Origin: Mycolicibacterium alvei
GTDB lineage: Bacteria; Actinomycetota; Actinomycetes; Mycobacteriales; Mycobacteriaceae
NCBI RefSeq assembly: GCF_010727325.1
Contig: NZ_AP022565.1
Coordinates: 1,860,001 to 1,924,000 of the forward strand
Length of the DNA: 64,000 nt
Direction of reading: 5' to 3'
A model generated the notes under the pieces. That model saw only the letters and a program-made list of their open reading frames with translations. It ran no database searches and was not told the origin of the DNA. A program made the position numbers and the translations under genes. This document shows, in pieces, positions 39,763 through 48,175 of the stretch (its first letter is position 1; each line of letters opens with the position of its first letter).

Positions 39763-40743
39763 TCAGTCGCGCAGTGCGTCAACGATCTGGGCAAGCGAAT
39801 CCACTGCGATCGGACCCGGCTGATACAGGCAGATCCGATCGGAAACCCCGGCCACGCGCTCACGGATGTGGGCGGCGATGTCGGCGGGGCTACCGCACGC
39901 CGCGATGGTATGCAGCACCTCGTCGTCGATCAGCGAACCCATCTCCTGCCAACGGCCCTGTTTGGACAGCGCGTTGAGCTCTGGCTGCAGATCGCCCCAG
40001 CCGTGCGCGTCGAGTACCGGCCGATAGGCCGGGGTGGAACCGTAGAAAGCCAGCAGTCGTCGCGCCGCATCGTGATCGTCCCCGACCGACACGATGATCT
40101 CCGGGACGATCGCCAGGTCCGCTTCGTCACGCCCGGCGGCCGCGAGCCCGTCACGCACCGCGGGCAGGGTCGCCTCGTGCAGGAACCGCTTGGAACCGAA
40201 CGGCATGACCAGCAGGCCGTCGGCGAATTGTGCGGTGGCCCGGGTGAGCCGGGGGCCCAGCGCACCGACATAGATCGGCGGCGGACCGTACGGGTTGTCC
40301 TGAGGGGTGAACGTGGGCGTCATCAGGGTGTGCCGGTAGTACTCGCCTCGAAAATCCAGCCGCTCGCCGGTGTCCCAGGCCGCGAAGATCGTCCGCAGCG
40401 CCGCGACGAACTCGGACATCCGGGCCACCGGCCGGTCGAAGTCCGCACCGAATCGCTTCTCGATCTGCGTACGGATCTGGGTGCCGAGGCCCAGGGTGAA
40501 ACGCCCGCCGGAAAGGATCTGGTGGTCGACGGCCTGGTGCGCCAGGTGAATCGGGTTACGGGGAAACGCAATTGCCACATTGGTCATCAGGTCCAGATCC
40601 CCGACGGTGCTGGCCAGCGTCAAGGGGGTGAACACATCGTGGGGGCCTTCAAAGGTGAACACCCCACTGGCACCGGCCTCACGTAGGGCCGCGGCCCGAC
40701 CGATCGCGTCTCGCGGACCGAACAGTGCTGTCATGACCTTCAC
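39763..40743 (-). CDS. luciferase-like F420-dependent oxidoreductase
   Basis: 326-residue TIM-barrel oxidoreductase of the bacterial luciferase family. The type is that of F420-using mycobacterial members (TIGR03617-like): LDLMTNVAIAFPRNPIHLAHQAVDHQILSGGRFTLGLG and PPIYVGALGPRLTRATAQFADGLL. GTG 40743 fits a leaderless transcript (-10 at 40751-40756); ATG 40734 is an alternative. The cofactor is inferred from family and host; substrate unknown. Confidence 0.82.
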   Translation of the reverse strand: MKVMTALFGPRDAIGRAAALREAGASGVFTFEGPHDVFTPLTLASTVGDLDLMTNVAIAFPRNPIHLAHQAVDHQILSGGRFTLGLGTQIRTQIEKRFGADFDRPVARMSEFVAALRTIFAAWDTGERLDFRGEYYRHTLMTPTFTPQDNPYGPPPIYVGALGPRLTRATAQFADGLLVMPFGSKRFLHEATLPAVRDGLAAAGRDEADLAIVPEIIVSVGDDHDAARRLLAFYGSTPAYRPVLDAHGWGDLQPELNALSKQGRWQEMGSLIDDEVLHTIAACGSPADIAAHIRERVAGVSDRICLYQPGPIAVDSLAQIVDALRD

Positions 40744-40750
40744 GCGTGAG

Positions 40751-40756
40751 AGCCTA
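40751..40756 (-). promoter_or_regulatory. -10 element for a leaderless oxidoreductase transcript
   Basis: On the minus strand TAGGCT (TANNNT) ends seven bases before the GTG at 40743, with no ribosome site between. The divergent aofH GTG at 40762 is only 18 bp from 40743, so the two promoters must overlap. Confidence 0.5.
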
Positions 40757-40761
40757 GACAC

Positions 40762-42114
40762 GTGAGTATCCCAACCAGCACCGACGTTGTCGTGGTGGGC
40801 GCCGGCTTCGCCGGCCTGACCGCCGCCCGCGCCCTGCTCCGGCTCGGACACGAGGTGGTGGTGCTCGAGGGTCGGGACCGGGTGGGGGGTCGCTCGTCGA
40901 CCACCACGGTCGCCGGGGTGCCGGTCGACCTGGGCGGCACGTTCGTCGGCCCCACCCAGGACGCGGTGCTGGCGCTGGCCGACGAGCTCGGATGCCGCTC
41001 CGTGCCCACCTATGACCGCGGCAAGAACCTGATCCTCTGGCACGGGCGGGTCCGGTCCTATCGCAGCACGATCCCGCGGCTGTCGATGATGGAACTGTTC
41101 GACGTGTCCCGTATCCAGTGGCGCTTCGAACGCCTGAGCCGCCTGATCCGGGTGAAAGAGCCGTGGAACAGTGCGAACGCCCAGAAGCTCGATGAGCTGA
41201 CCCTGGAACAGTGGCTGCGCTCGGTGGGCGCCAACGCCTCGACCCGCAACCTGATGGCGATCATGTCCCGAGTCACGTGGGGCGCCGAGCCCGACGAGGT
41301 GTCGATGCTGCACGCCGCCCGCTACGTCAAGGCCGCGGGCGGGCTCGACCGCATGCTCGACGTCCGGGGCGGCGCCCAGCAGGAGCGCTTTCCCGAAGGC
41401 ACCCAGCAGATCGCGTGGAAGATGGCCGAGGAACTCGGCGATCGGGTGGTGCTCAGCGCCCCGGTGAACCGCATCGAGCGACACGACGACGGCACCGTGG
41501 CGGTGAGTTGTCCGTCCGGCGTGGTTCGGGCACGCGCGGTGATCGTGGCGATCCCGCCGCAGCACCGGACCGGGATCGAGTTCAGCCCGGCACTGCCCGA
41601 GCCCTACACCGAACTAGCCGCCAACTGGCCGCAGGGCAACCTCAGCAAGGCCTACGCCGCCTACGAGAAGCCGTTCTGGCGCACCAACGGATGCTCGGGC
41701 GAGGCATTGTCCGACGAGGGGCCGGTGTTCATCACGTTCGACGTCAGCCCGGGTGACGGTGGTCCCGGCATCCTGCTGGGTTTTACCGACGCCCGAACCT
41801 TCGACCGGCTGCCACCGGCGGAGCGCCGCGAGCAGGCCCTGGCCGGGTTCGCCGCCCTGTTCGGCGATGCCGCCCTGAAACCGATCGATTACCTCGATCA
41901 CTGTTGGAGCGCAGAACAATTCGCGCCGGGCGGACCGACCGCGGCGGTGCCGCCGGGATCGTGGACGCAGTACGGTAAGTGGCTACGGGAACCGGTGGAC
42001 GCGATCCACTGGGCCGGCACCGAAACCGCGGACAGGTGGACCGGTTTCCTCGACGGGGCGGTCCGGTCCGGTCAGCGTGCGGCCACCGAGGTGGCCGACC
42101 GCCTCACCGGCTGA
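40762..42114 (+). CDS. aofH: flavin-containing amine oxidase (Rv3170/AofH-like)
   Basis: 450-residue FAD amine oxidase. Dinucleotide motif [37 protein letters not shown], substrate-domain segment [20 protein letters not shown], and the C-terminal FAD motif [27 protein letters not shown] are intact. [17 protein letters not shown] is typical of monoamine oxidases. No Cys for covalent FAD is evident at the C-terminal site. GTG start; convergent with the hydrolase gene 5 bp beyond its stop, the same order as Rv3170-Rv3171c. Confidence 0.9.
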   Translation: MSIPTSTDVVVVGAGFAGLTAARALLRLGHEVVVLEGRDRVGGRSSTTTVAGVPVDLGGTFVGPTQDAVLALADELGCRSVPTYDRGKNLILWHGRVRSYRSTIPRLSMMELFDVSRIQWRFERLSRLIRVKEPWNSANAQKLDELTLEQWLRSVGANASTRNLMAIMSRVTWGAEPDEVSMLHAARYVKAAGGLDRMLDVRGGAQQERFPEGTQQIAWKMAEELGDRVVLSAPVNRIERHDDGTVAVSCPSGVVRARAVIVAIPPQHRTGIEFSPALPEPYTELAANWPQGNLSKAYAAYEKPFWRTNGCSGEALSDEGPVFITFDVSPGDGGPGILLGFTDARTFDRLPPAERREQALAGFAALFGDAALKPIDYLDHCWSAEQFAPGGPTAAVPPGSWTQYGKWLREPVDAIHWAGTETADRWTGFLDGAVRSGQRAATEVADRLTG

Positions 42115-42119
42115 GCGCG

Positions 42120-43046
42120 TTACCGAATGTCTGCCTCAGGTGACGTCACCGATGCGGCCAGCGCCCGCAACTGGGCGTTCACCTGTGACGGGCATTCCAG
42201 AATGGCGCAGTGTCCACCGGGCATCTCGACGAAAGCACTCAGGTTCGGAGCCTCGGCGGCGATGCGGCGGGCGGCGTTGATCGGCAGCAAGCGGTCCTTG
42301 GTGCTGCCGACCACCAGCGTGGGCACCGACAGGTTCTGCAGCGAGATGTGTTGCGCACCCAGCCCGTTGACCAGAGTGCGGGCCCAGCCGCCGCGTCCGG
42401 CCGACGGAGTCTCGGCGAACAGTTGATAGATGAACTCCGCCACCCACGGGTCGGCGTCACGGCCCACCGCCAGGTGCGCGACGAAACGCTTGTTGGGCCG
42501 GTCGATGAGCCGCGGGATGCGGGTACCGCCGAAGGTCCGGATCGCCGTACCCGCGGCCAGGACGCGCGTCGATGCCAACGGCGCAGGCACTCTCAGCAAT
42601 TTCACGTCGCGCACCAGATCCCCGGTGGTGGTGTTGATCAGTGCGACCGCGTCGGCCCGGGCCGCCACCTGGGCCGGATAGCGCTGCGACCACGAGGTGA
42701 TCGCGATGCCGCCCATCGAATGCCCGGCGATGACGGCCCGTTCACCGGGCTTCAGCGTGGCATCGAGCACTGCGTCCAGGTCGGCGGCGAGGTGGTTGAG
42801 GCTGTAGCGGTGGCGCCCGCGTGGAGCCTCGCTGCGGCCGTGCCCGCGATGGTCATAGGCAATGACCCGGTGGTCGGTAGCCAGATCGGCGATCTGATGG
42901 GCCCAGACCCCGATCGCACAGGTGATGCCGTGGGCCAGCACGATCGGGTAGCCGTCCTCGGGGCCGAACACCTCGGCGTGCAACCGCACGCCGTCGACGG
43001 CGCGAACCTGGACGGTACGTCCCGGCGGCAGCGGGGGAAGGGTCAT
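42120..43046 (-). CDS. alpha/beta hydrolase (Rv3171c/Hpx-like)
   Basis: 308-residue alpha/beta hydrolase. Oxyanion segment VLAHGITCAIGVW, DHRGHGRSE, nucleophile elbow GHSMGG and terminal His in MPGGHCAILE, with acid in VGSTKDRLLP. The related M. tuberculosis gene is annotated as a non-haem haloperoxidase, but this fold equally fits esterases or epoxide hydrolases. A region of helical lid lies between elbow and acid. Confidence 0.85.
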   Translation of the reverse strand: MTLPPLPPGRTVQVRAVDGVRLHAEVFGPEDGYPIVLAHGITCAIGVWAHQIADLATDHRVIAYDHRGHGRSEAPRGRHRYSLNHLAADLDAVLDATLKPGERAVIAGHSMGGIAITSWSQRYPAQVAARADAVALINTTTGDLVRDVKLLRVPAPLASTRVLAAGTAIRTFGGTRIPRLIDRPNKRFVAHLAVGRDADPWVAEFIYQLFAETPSAGRGGWARTLVNGLGAQHISLQNLSVPTLVVGSTKDRLLPINAARRIAAEAPNLSAFVEMPGGHCAILECPSQVNAQLRALAASVTSPEADIR

Positions 43047-43203
43047 GATGCTCCCATCGTCGACGTCGTTGCCAGGTGAAACCGGGGATTCACGATCCCT
43101 GCCGCTCCGGTAACCGGCACGTCGACGAGCTGTGGGTCGGCTCCGGCATCGAGCACCGCCGCGGCGCGGGCGTTGAGCATCCGGTGATGCTAAGCCACCG
43201 ACT

Positions 43204-43215
43204 TGACACCTGTCA
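43204..43215. promoter_or_regulatory. short palindrome upstream of quinone reductase gene
   Basis: TGACA-CC-TGTCA, 33 bp before the ATG at 43249, overlapping a -35-like TTGACA (43203-43208). Other small inverted repeats (GGGAT...ATCCC at 43085-43099 and CCGGTAACCGG at 43107-43117) are in the same 202-bp gap. Weak evidence of an operator. Confidence 0.35.
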
Positions 43216-43248
43216 CAATTGGCTGGCGAACCACCAAAGGAGACACCG

Positions 43249-44220
43249 ATGCGTGCAGCTCAGATCACCCGACTCGACGGTCCCGACTCGGTGCGGGTGG
43301 CCGAGGTCGAAGAACCCTCCGGTACCGACGCGGTCGTGATCGACGTCCACGCCGCGGGGGTCGCGTTCCCGGACGCCCTGCTCACCCGCGGGCTCTATCA
43401 GTACAAACCGGAGCTTCCGTTCACCCCGGGCGCCGAGGTCGCCGGTGTGGTGCGCAGCGCCCCCGCCGGAGCGCACGTCCGCGCCGGTGACCGGGTGCTG
43501 GGCCTGACCATGCTCTCGGGCGGGATGGCCGAAGTCGTCGCCCTGCCCGCCGAGCGGGTGTTTGCGCTGCCGGACGCGGTGTCGTTCGAGGCCGGCGCCG
43601 GGATCCTGTTCAACGACCTGACCGTCCAGTTCGCCTTGCGCACCCGCGGCCGGTTGGCAGCCGGCGAGACCATCCTCGTGCACGGCGCGGCGGGCGGCAT
43701 CGGCACCTCGGCGCTGCGACTGGCACCGGCACTGGGGGCCGCACGCACCATCGCGGTGGTGTCCACCGAGGAGAAGGCCGAGATCGCCCGGGCCGCAGGC
43801 GCATCCGATGTGGTGCTGGCCGACGGATTCCGCGACGCGGTGAAGGAGCTCACCGGCGGTCGCGGTGTGGATGTCGTCGTCGATCCGGTCGGCGGTGACC
43901 GCTTCACCGACTCATTGCGCTCGCTGGCCGTCGGTGGGCGACTGCTGGTCGTCGGGTTCACCGGAGGCGAGATCCCCACGGTCAAGGTCAATCGTCTGCT
44001 GCTCAACAATGTCGACGTCATCGGCGCGGGTTGGGGCGCCTGGACGTTTTCGCATCCCGGCTATCTGCAGGAGCAGTGGGCCGAACTGCAACCGCTGCTG
44101 GCTTCTGGCGCTGTGCCCGCACCCCAGCCCGAGGTGTACCCACTCGAGCGGGCCGCCCACGCCATCGCATCGCTGGAGAACCGCAGCGCCAAGGGCAAGG
44201 TAGTGCTCACGCTTCGCTGA
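43249..44220 (+). CDS. zinc-independent NADPH:quinone oxidoreductase
   Basis: 323-residue medium-chain dehydrogenase/reductase of the quinone reductase type. N-terminal GroES-like domain (TPGAEVAGVVRSAPAGAHVRAGDRVLG), then the Rossmann motif ETILVHGAAGGIGTSALRLAPALGA. No zinc-ligand cysteines. FadB4 (Rv3141) is of this type and sits after fadE23 in M. tuberculosis; this copy is 38 kb away from fadE23. Ribosome site AAAGGAG at 43236-43242. Confidence 0.88.
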   Translation: MRAAQITRLDGPDSVRVAEVEEPSGTDAVVIDVHAAGVAFPDALLTRGLYQYKPELPFTPGAEVAGVVRSAPAGAHVRAGDRVLGLTMLSGGMAEVVALPAERVFALPDAVSFEAGAGILFNDLTVQFALRTRGRLAAGETILVHGAAGGIGTSALRLAPALGAARTIAVVSTEEKAEIARAAGASDVVLADGFRDAVKELTGGRGVDVVVDPVGGDRFTDSLRSLAVGGRLLVVGFTGGEIPTVKVNRLLLNNVDVIGAGWGAWTFSHPGYLQEQWAELQPLLASGAVPAPQPEVYPLERAAHAIASLENRSAKGKVVLTLR

Positions 44221-44269
44221 TCGACCCGTATCCAGGAATAACCGCACCGACGTCGATGTTGCGGGATGC

Positions 44270-44692
44270 GTGACCGAGCATGCCGAACTGAGCCCGACCG
44301 ACTGGGTACGCGAGCAGACCCAGCGCATCCTGGAACAAGGCACCACCGACGGAGTCGAGATACTCGACCGCCCCATCGTGCTGTTCACGACGACGGGCGC
44401 CAAGTCCGGCAAGAAGCGGTACGTACCGCTGATGCGCGTGGAAGAGAACGGCCGCTACGCGATGGTGGCCTCCAAGGGCGGCGCCCCCGAGCACCCGTCG
44501 TGGTACTTCAACGTCAAGGCCAACCCGGCCGTGACAGTGCAGGACGGTGACACGACCGCGTCGCTGACCGCCCGCGAAATCTCCGGTGACGAACGCGAGC
44601 ACTGGTGGAAGCTGGCCGTCGCGGCCTACCCGCCCTACGCCGAGTACCAGACCAAGACCGACCGACAGATTCCGGTCTTCATCGTCGAATGA
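44270..44692 (+). CDS. Ddn-like deazaflavin (F420)-dependent nitroreductase family protein
   Basis: 140 residues. The split-barrel family pattern is clear: LFTTTGAKSGKKRYVPLMRVEENGRYAMVASKGGAPEHPSWYFNVKANP followed by GDEREHWWKLAVAAYPPYAEYQTKTDRQIPVFIVE. These proteins use F420H2 to reduce quinones or, adventitiously, nitroimidazoles. GTG start at 44270 with only a weak GGGAT upstream. Ends 3 bp before the stop of the converging acyltransferase gene. Confidence 0.87.
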   Translation: MTEHAELSPTDWVREQTQRILEQGTTDGVEILDRPIVLFTTTGAKSGKKRYVPLMRVEENGRYAMVASKGGAPEHPSWYFNVKANPAVTVQDGDTTASLTAREISGDEREHWWKLAVAAYPPYAEYQTKTDRQIPVFIVE

Positions 44693-44695
44693 CGG

Positions 44696-46759
44696 CTACC
44701 ACCAACCGAGGGCGTCCGACAACTGCCGGGCCAACTCGGTGGTGAGCGTGCGCACATAGGCCGCCGACAGATGGTGGGCATCGTGGTAGACCAGCACGTT
44801 GCCCTCGACGGCGCGGCAGATGGTCGGGCGGCATACCGCGTCACTGAGGTCGAGGGCCTTCATCAGCGGATAGTCGGCCAGGTGGGCGAGGGTCGGATTG
44901 CGCTGGGCCAGGGCTTCGTTGCGCGGCACCCCGCAGGACTCGGCGTCACCGCCGGACGACAGACAGTCCACCGGCGAGAAGAACCAGCCGCCACGGATCA
45001 TCCACGGTGTATCACGCACGCCGAGCATCGGGATCCCGTTGGCGGACAATTCATCCCAGATCCCCAGGTAATAGTCGGGCACATAGTCGCCCGGGCCGTT
45101 GAGGATCGGACGTGTCGAGGTGAAGAACACGTAGTCCGGTCTGTCCGCAATGATCTGCGCCAAGGCGTTGTCCGACCACGTTCGGCAGGACGGGTACGTC
45201 TCGAAGGACCCCGCGATGATCGGCACGCGTTTGGTGGTCAGCGGACAGCCGAACTTCAGGTAGGTGGTCACCCTGACGCCGTGCTGACGACCGATCTGGT
45301 GCAGCGCGGTCAGCCAGTGCTCGGAATGTGACCCGCCGGCCAACGCAATCGTGTGGGCGCCCTTGGGGTCTCCGTACACGCACGTGACGACCTCGCCGCC
45401 GGTGAACCCCGTGACGCAATGGTCGACCGACGACGGAGGGATGTCGTCCTCGGCCTCCAGCGCACTCGGGCGCATCGGCAGCTTCGCCACCGTGCGGTTC
45501 TCGATGAGTGCCTGCGCGCCCGGATAGTCACGCATCGAGAGCATGCCCAGTTCCGCACCGCTGGTCCGGGCGAGTGCGACATGTCCCTGCCACATGAGCG
45601 ATGACGCCACGAGCATGACCGCGACCAACACCACGACCGCACCCGACACCATCCTGATACCGACCCCGCGATGCCATCGCAGGTGGGCCCACCTCGCGGT
45701 GAGGACCGCCAGCACGACGGCGACCAGCATGACCGCGATGCCATCGACCGGGCCGACGGCGTCGTCGTTGGTGGTCGCCAACCAGAAGATCAACACGGGC
45801 CAGTGCCACAGGTACAGCGGATAGGCCAGCATCCCGGCGGCGACCAGCGGGCTGCTGCGCAAGAATTCGTCCGTCCTCGACGACGTCTCCGCGATGCCGC
45901 TGACGATGATCAGCAGCGTCGCCGCCACCGGAATCAACGTCCAGATGCCCGGGGACTGCACAGTCCGGTCGGTGAGCACACCGCACACCAGGATTGCCGC
46001 CAGCCCGATTGCCGGCGCACCGGCCCGCCACCGGCCGCTGGGCCGGATGCGGCCCACCCGGCCTGCCACGAAGGCCGCGGCCAGCACCCCGGCCAACAGC
46101 TCCCAGGCCCGAGCGGCGGTGCTGTAGTAGCCGAGCATCGGGCTGTGTGACTGCGTGGTGACCGCGTAGTACAGCGATACCGCCATCGCGGCACCGGACA
46201 CGGCAACCAGAATGGTGCGTCGCGCGCCACCACCTCGACGCACCGTCACCGCGACGACCGCAGCGGCCAGTACGACGAACGCGAGCGCGAACTGGCCCAG
46301 CACCGAGACCGCCCACAGGTGGTGCAGCGGGGTCACCGCCGCACCGGCCTGCACATAGTCGTCCGCCGAACCGAGCAACTGCCAATTCTGATAGAAGCCC
46401 AGGCCGGCCAGGGTCTGCTCGGCGAAGGACTCCCACCGGGTCTGCGGCTGGATGAGCACGGTCAGCACCGCCGACACGACCAGTACGAGAACGAGCGGCG
46501 GCACCACCCACCGCACCACCCGGCCCACCTCCGCGGCCAATGCGGACGGGCTGGCGGTATCGATACTCCCCAGGACGCGACCGCCGACGAAGTAGCCGGC
46601 CAGGACCAGTAGGACATCGACGCCGCCGGATGCCCGTCCGAGCCAGAAATGGCAGACGACCACCATCACGATGGCCACACCGCTCAATCCGATCAGGTCG
46701 TCACGGCCCCGCCGCGTGGCAGCAGGAACGCGAACCGGATCGTCAACAATCACGTGCAC
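44696..46759 (-). CDS. membrane acyltransferase with C-terminal SGNH domain (OafA/YrhL type)
   Basis: 687 residues. The N-terminal half is an acyltransferase-3 domain of about ten helices with the catalytic His37 in VVCHFWLG followed by GGVDVLLVLAGYFVGG, and AYPLYLWHWPVLIFW. The C-terminal half is an SGNH-hydrolase-like domain: IALAGGSHSEHW (Ser477) and, near the end, YHDAHHLSAAYV supplying Asp/His. The two halves together O-acylate an extracytoplasmic glycan or glycolipid. The N-terminal helix is slightly atypical (DDLIGLSGVA instead of LDGLRGIA). GTG start, with GGGAAAG upstream. Confidence 0.88.
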   Translation of the reverse strand: MHVIVDDPVRVPAATRRGRDDLIGLSGVAIVMVVVCHFWLGRASGGVDVLLVLAGYFVGGRVLGSIDTASPSALAAEVGRVVRWVVPPLVLVLVVSAVLTVLIQPQTRWESFAEQTLAGLGFYQNWQLLGSADDYVQAGAAVTPLHHLWAVSVLGQFALAFVVLAAAVVAVTVRRGGGARRTILVAVSGAAMAVSLYYAVTTQSHSPMLGYYSTAARAWELLAGVLAAAFVAGRVGRIRPSGRWRAGAPAIGLAAILVCGVLTDRTVQSPGIWTLIPVAATLLIIVSGIAETSSRTDEFLRSSPLVAAGMLAYPLYLWHWPVLIFWLATTNDDAVGPVDGIAVMLVAVVLAVLTARWAHLRWHRGVGIRMVSGAVVVLVAVMLVASSLMWQGHVALARTSGAELGMLSMRDYPGAQALIENRTVAKLPMRPSALEAEDDIPPSSVDHCVTGFTGGEVVTCVYGDPKGAHTIALAGGSHSEHWLTALHQIGRQHGVRVTTYLKFGCPLTTKRVPIIAGSFETYPSCRTWSDNALAQIIADRPDYVFFTSTRPILNGPGDYVPDYYLGIWDELSANGIPMLGVRDTPWMIRGGWFFSPVDCLSSGGDAESCGVPRNEALAQRNPTLAHLADYPLMKALDLSDAVCRPTICRAVEGNVLVYHDAHHLSAAYVRTLTTELARQLSDALGWW

Positions 46760-46954
46760 GCTGAACTTTCCCTGGGCTGTCTTCGCCGGTCACTGACGAC
46801 GAGAACACCCGGGGGCACGCCGTTCGCCGCACCGAGCATAGGCCACCGGGACATATGGTCGCGGTGGCGGCCGGACAAACCTGAGGGCCGAAACGGATAG
46901 ATGACGCTTATCAATTGTACGGAACGGCCATGGGCATATTTGCTCGGCAAAATC

Positions 46955-46960
46955 TAGCCT
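46955..46960 (+). promoter_or_regulatory. -10 element for a leaderless gcdH-like transcript
   Basis: TAGCCT (TANNNT) ends six bases before the ATG at 46967. No ribosome site is present, so the transcript should begin at or next to the start codon. Confidence 0.55.
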
Positions 46961-46966
46961 TGAGTC

Positions 46967-48175
46967 ATGACCGCCACCGCCACCGCCACCGCCACCCCGG
47001 CCGCCAAGAAGTCCGTGTACCGGCCCTTGGAACTGTTCGCCACCGACCGACTGCTCGATCACGACGAACGCGAGATCGCAGCAACGGTGCGCAAGTTTGT
47101 CGATACCCGGCTGAAGCCCAACGTCGGGGAATGGTTCGAATCGGCGACTCTGCCCAGGGAGCTGGCCAAGGAGTTCGGCAACCTCGGGGTGCTCGGCATG
47201 CACCTGCAGGGTTACGGCTGCGCGGGCACCAATGCCGTCAGCTACGGCCTGGCCTGCATGGAGCTCGAGGCCGGTGACAGCGGGTTCCGCAGCTTCGTCT
47301 CCGTCCAGGGCTCGCTGTCGATGTTCTCGATCTACCGCTACGGCTCGGAAGAACAGAAGAACGAATGGCTGCCCCGACTGGCCGCCGGCGACGCGATCGG
47401 CTGCTTCGGCCTGACCGAGCCCGACTTCGGTTCCAACCCCGCAGGCATGCGTACCCGCGCCCGCCGCGACGGCAGCGACTGGGTGCTCAACGGCACCAAG
47501 ATGTGGATCACCAACGGCAACCTCGCCGACGTGGCCACCGTGTGGGCACAGACCGATGACGGTATCCGGGGCTTCCTGGTGCCCACCGACACACCGGGAT
47601 TCACCGCCAACGAGATTCACCGCAAGCTCTCGCTGCGGGCCTCGGTGACCTCCGAACTCGTGCTGGACAACGTGCGGCTGCCCGCCTCGGCGCAACTGCC
47701 GCTGGCCGACGGACTGTCCGCCCCCCTGTCCTGCCTCAATGAGGCCCGGTTCGGCATCGTGTTCGGGGCGCTCGGCGCGGCCCGCGACAGCCTGGAGACC
47801 GCGATCGACTACGCCGGCTCGCGCGAGGTGTTCGACAAGCCGCTGACCAGCTACCAGCTCACCCAGGAGAAGCTGGCCAACATGGCCCTCGAGCTCGGCA
47901 AGGGGATGCTGCTGGCGATCCACCTCGGCCGCATCAAGGATGCCGAGGGGGTCCGGCCCGAGCAGATCAGCCTGGGCAAGCTCAACAACGTCCGCGAAGC
48001 ACTGTCCATCGCCCGTGAATGCCGGACCCTGTTGGGCGGCAGCGGAATCACGCTCGAATACGCACCGCTGCGCCACGCCAACAACCTGGAATCCGTCCTC
48101 ACCTACGAGGGCACCTCCGAGATGCACCTGCTCTCCATCGGCAAGGCGCTGACCGGGCAGGCGGCCTTCCGCTGA
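46967..48175 (+). CDS. gcdH: acyl-CoA dehydrogenase, glutaryl-CoA dehydrogenase-like
   Basis: 402 residues. The glutaryl-CoA dehydrogenase pattern is strong: GFRSFVSVQGSL (Arg108 at the substrate carboxylate position), IGCFGLTEPDFGSNPAGM, and the base Glu381 in TYEGTSEMH. It would convert glutaryl-CoA to crotonyl-CoA and CO2. A low-complexity N-terminus (Thr-Ala repeats) comes from a DNA hexamer repeat. The stop overlaps the aldehyde dehydrogenase start, which overlaps a CoA-transferase: an oxidation, activation and decarboxylation set for glutarate. Confidence 0.85.
   Translation: MTATATATATPAAKKSVYRPLELFATDRLLDHDEREIAATVRKFVDTRLKPNVGEWFESATLPRELAKEFGNLGVLGMHLQGYGCAGTNAVSYGLACMELEAGDSGFRSFVSVQGSLSMFSIYRYGSEEQKNEWLPRLAAGDAIGCFGLTEPDFGSNPAGMRTRARRDGSDWVLNGTKMWITNGNLADVATVWAQTDDGIRGFLVPTDTPGFTANEIHRKLSLRASVTSELVLDNVRLPASAQLPLADGLSAPLSCLNEARFGIVFGALGAARDSLETAIDYAGSREVFDKPLTSYQLTQEKLANMALELGKGMLLAIHLGRIKDAEGVRPEQISLGKLNNVREALSIARECRTLLGGSGITLEYAPLRHANNLESVLTYEGTSEMHLLSIGKALTGQAAFR
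46970..46993 (+). repeat. ACCGCC hexamer microsatellite, 4 copies
   Basis: Four perfect copies of ACCGCC directly after the start codon, encoding alternating Thr-Ala. As the unit is six bases, copy changes would stay in frame. Confidence 0.9.

Noticed and set aside
40744..41565. Upstream extension of the F420-type oxidoreductase
   Set aside because: Antisense to aofH; the family N-terminus starts at GTG 40743 or ATG 40734.
43076..43339. Frame of 87 codons before the quinone reductase
   Set aside because: Overlaps the true gene start and its AAAGGAG site, and has a biased composition.
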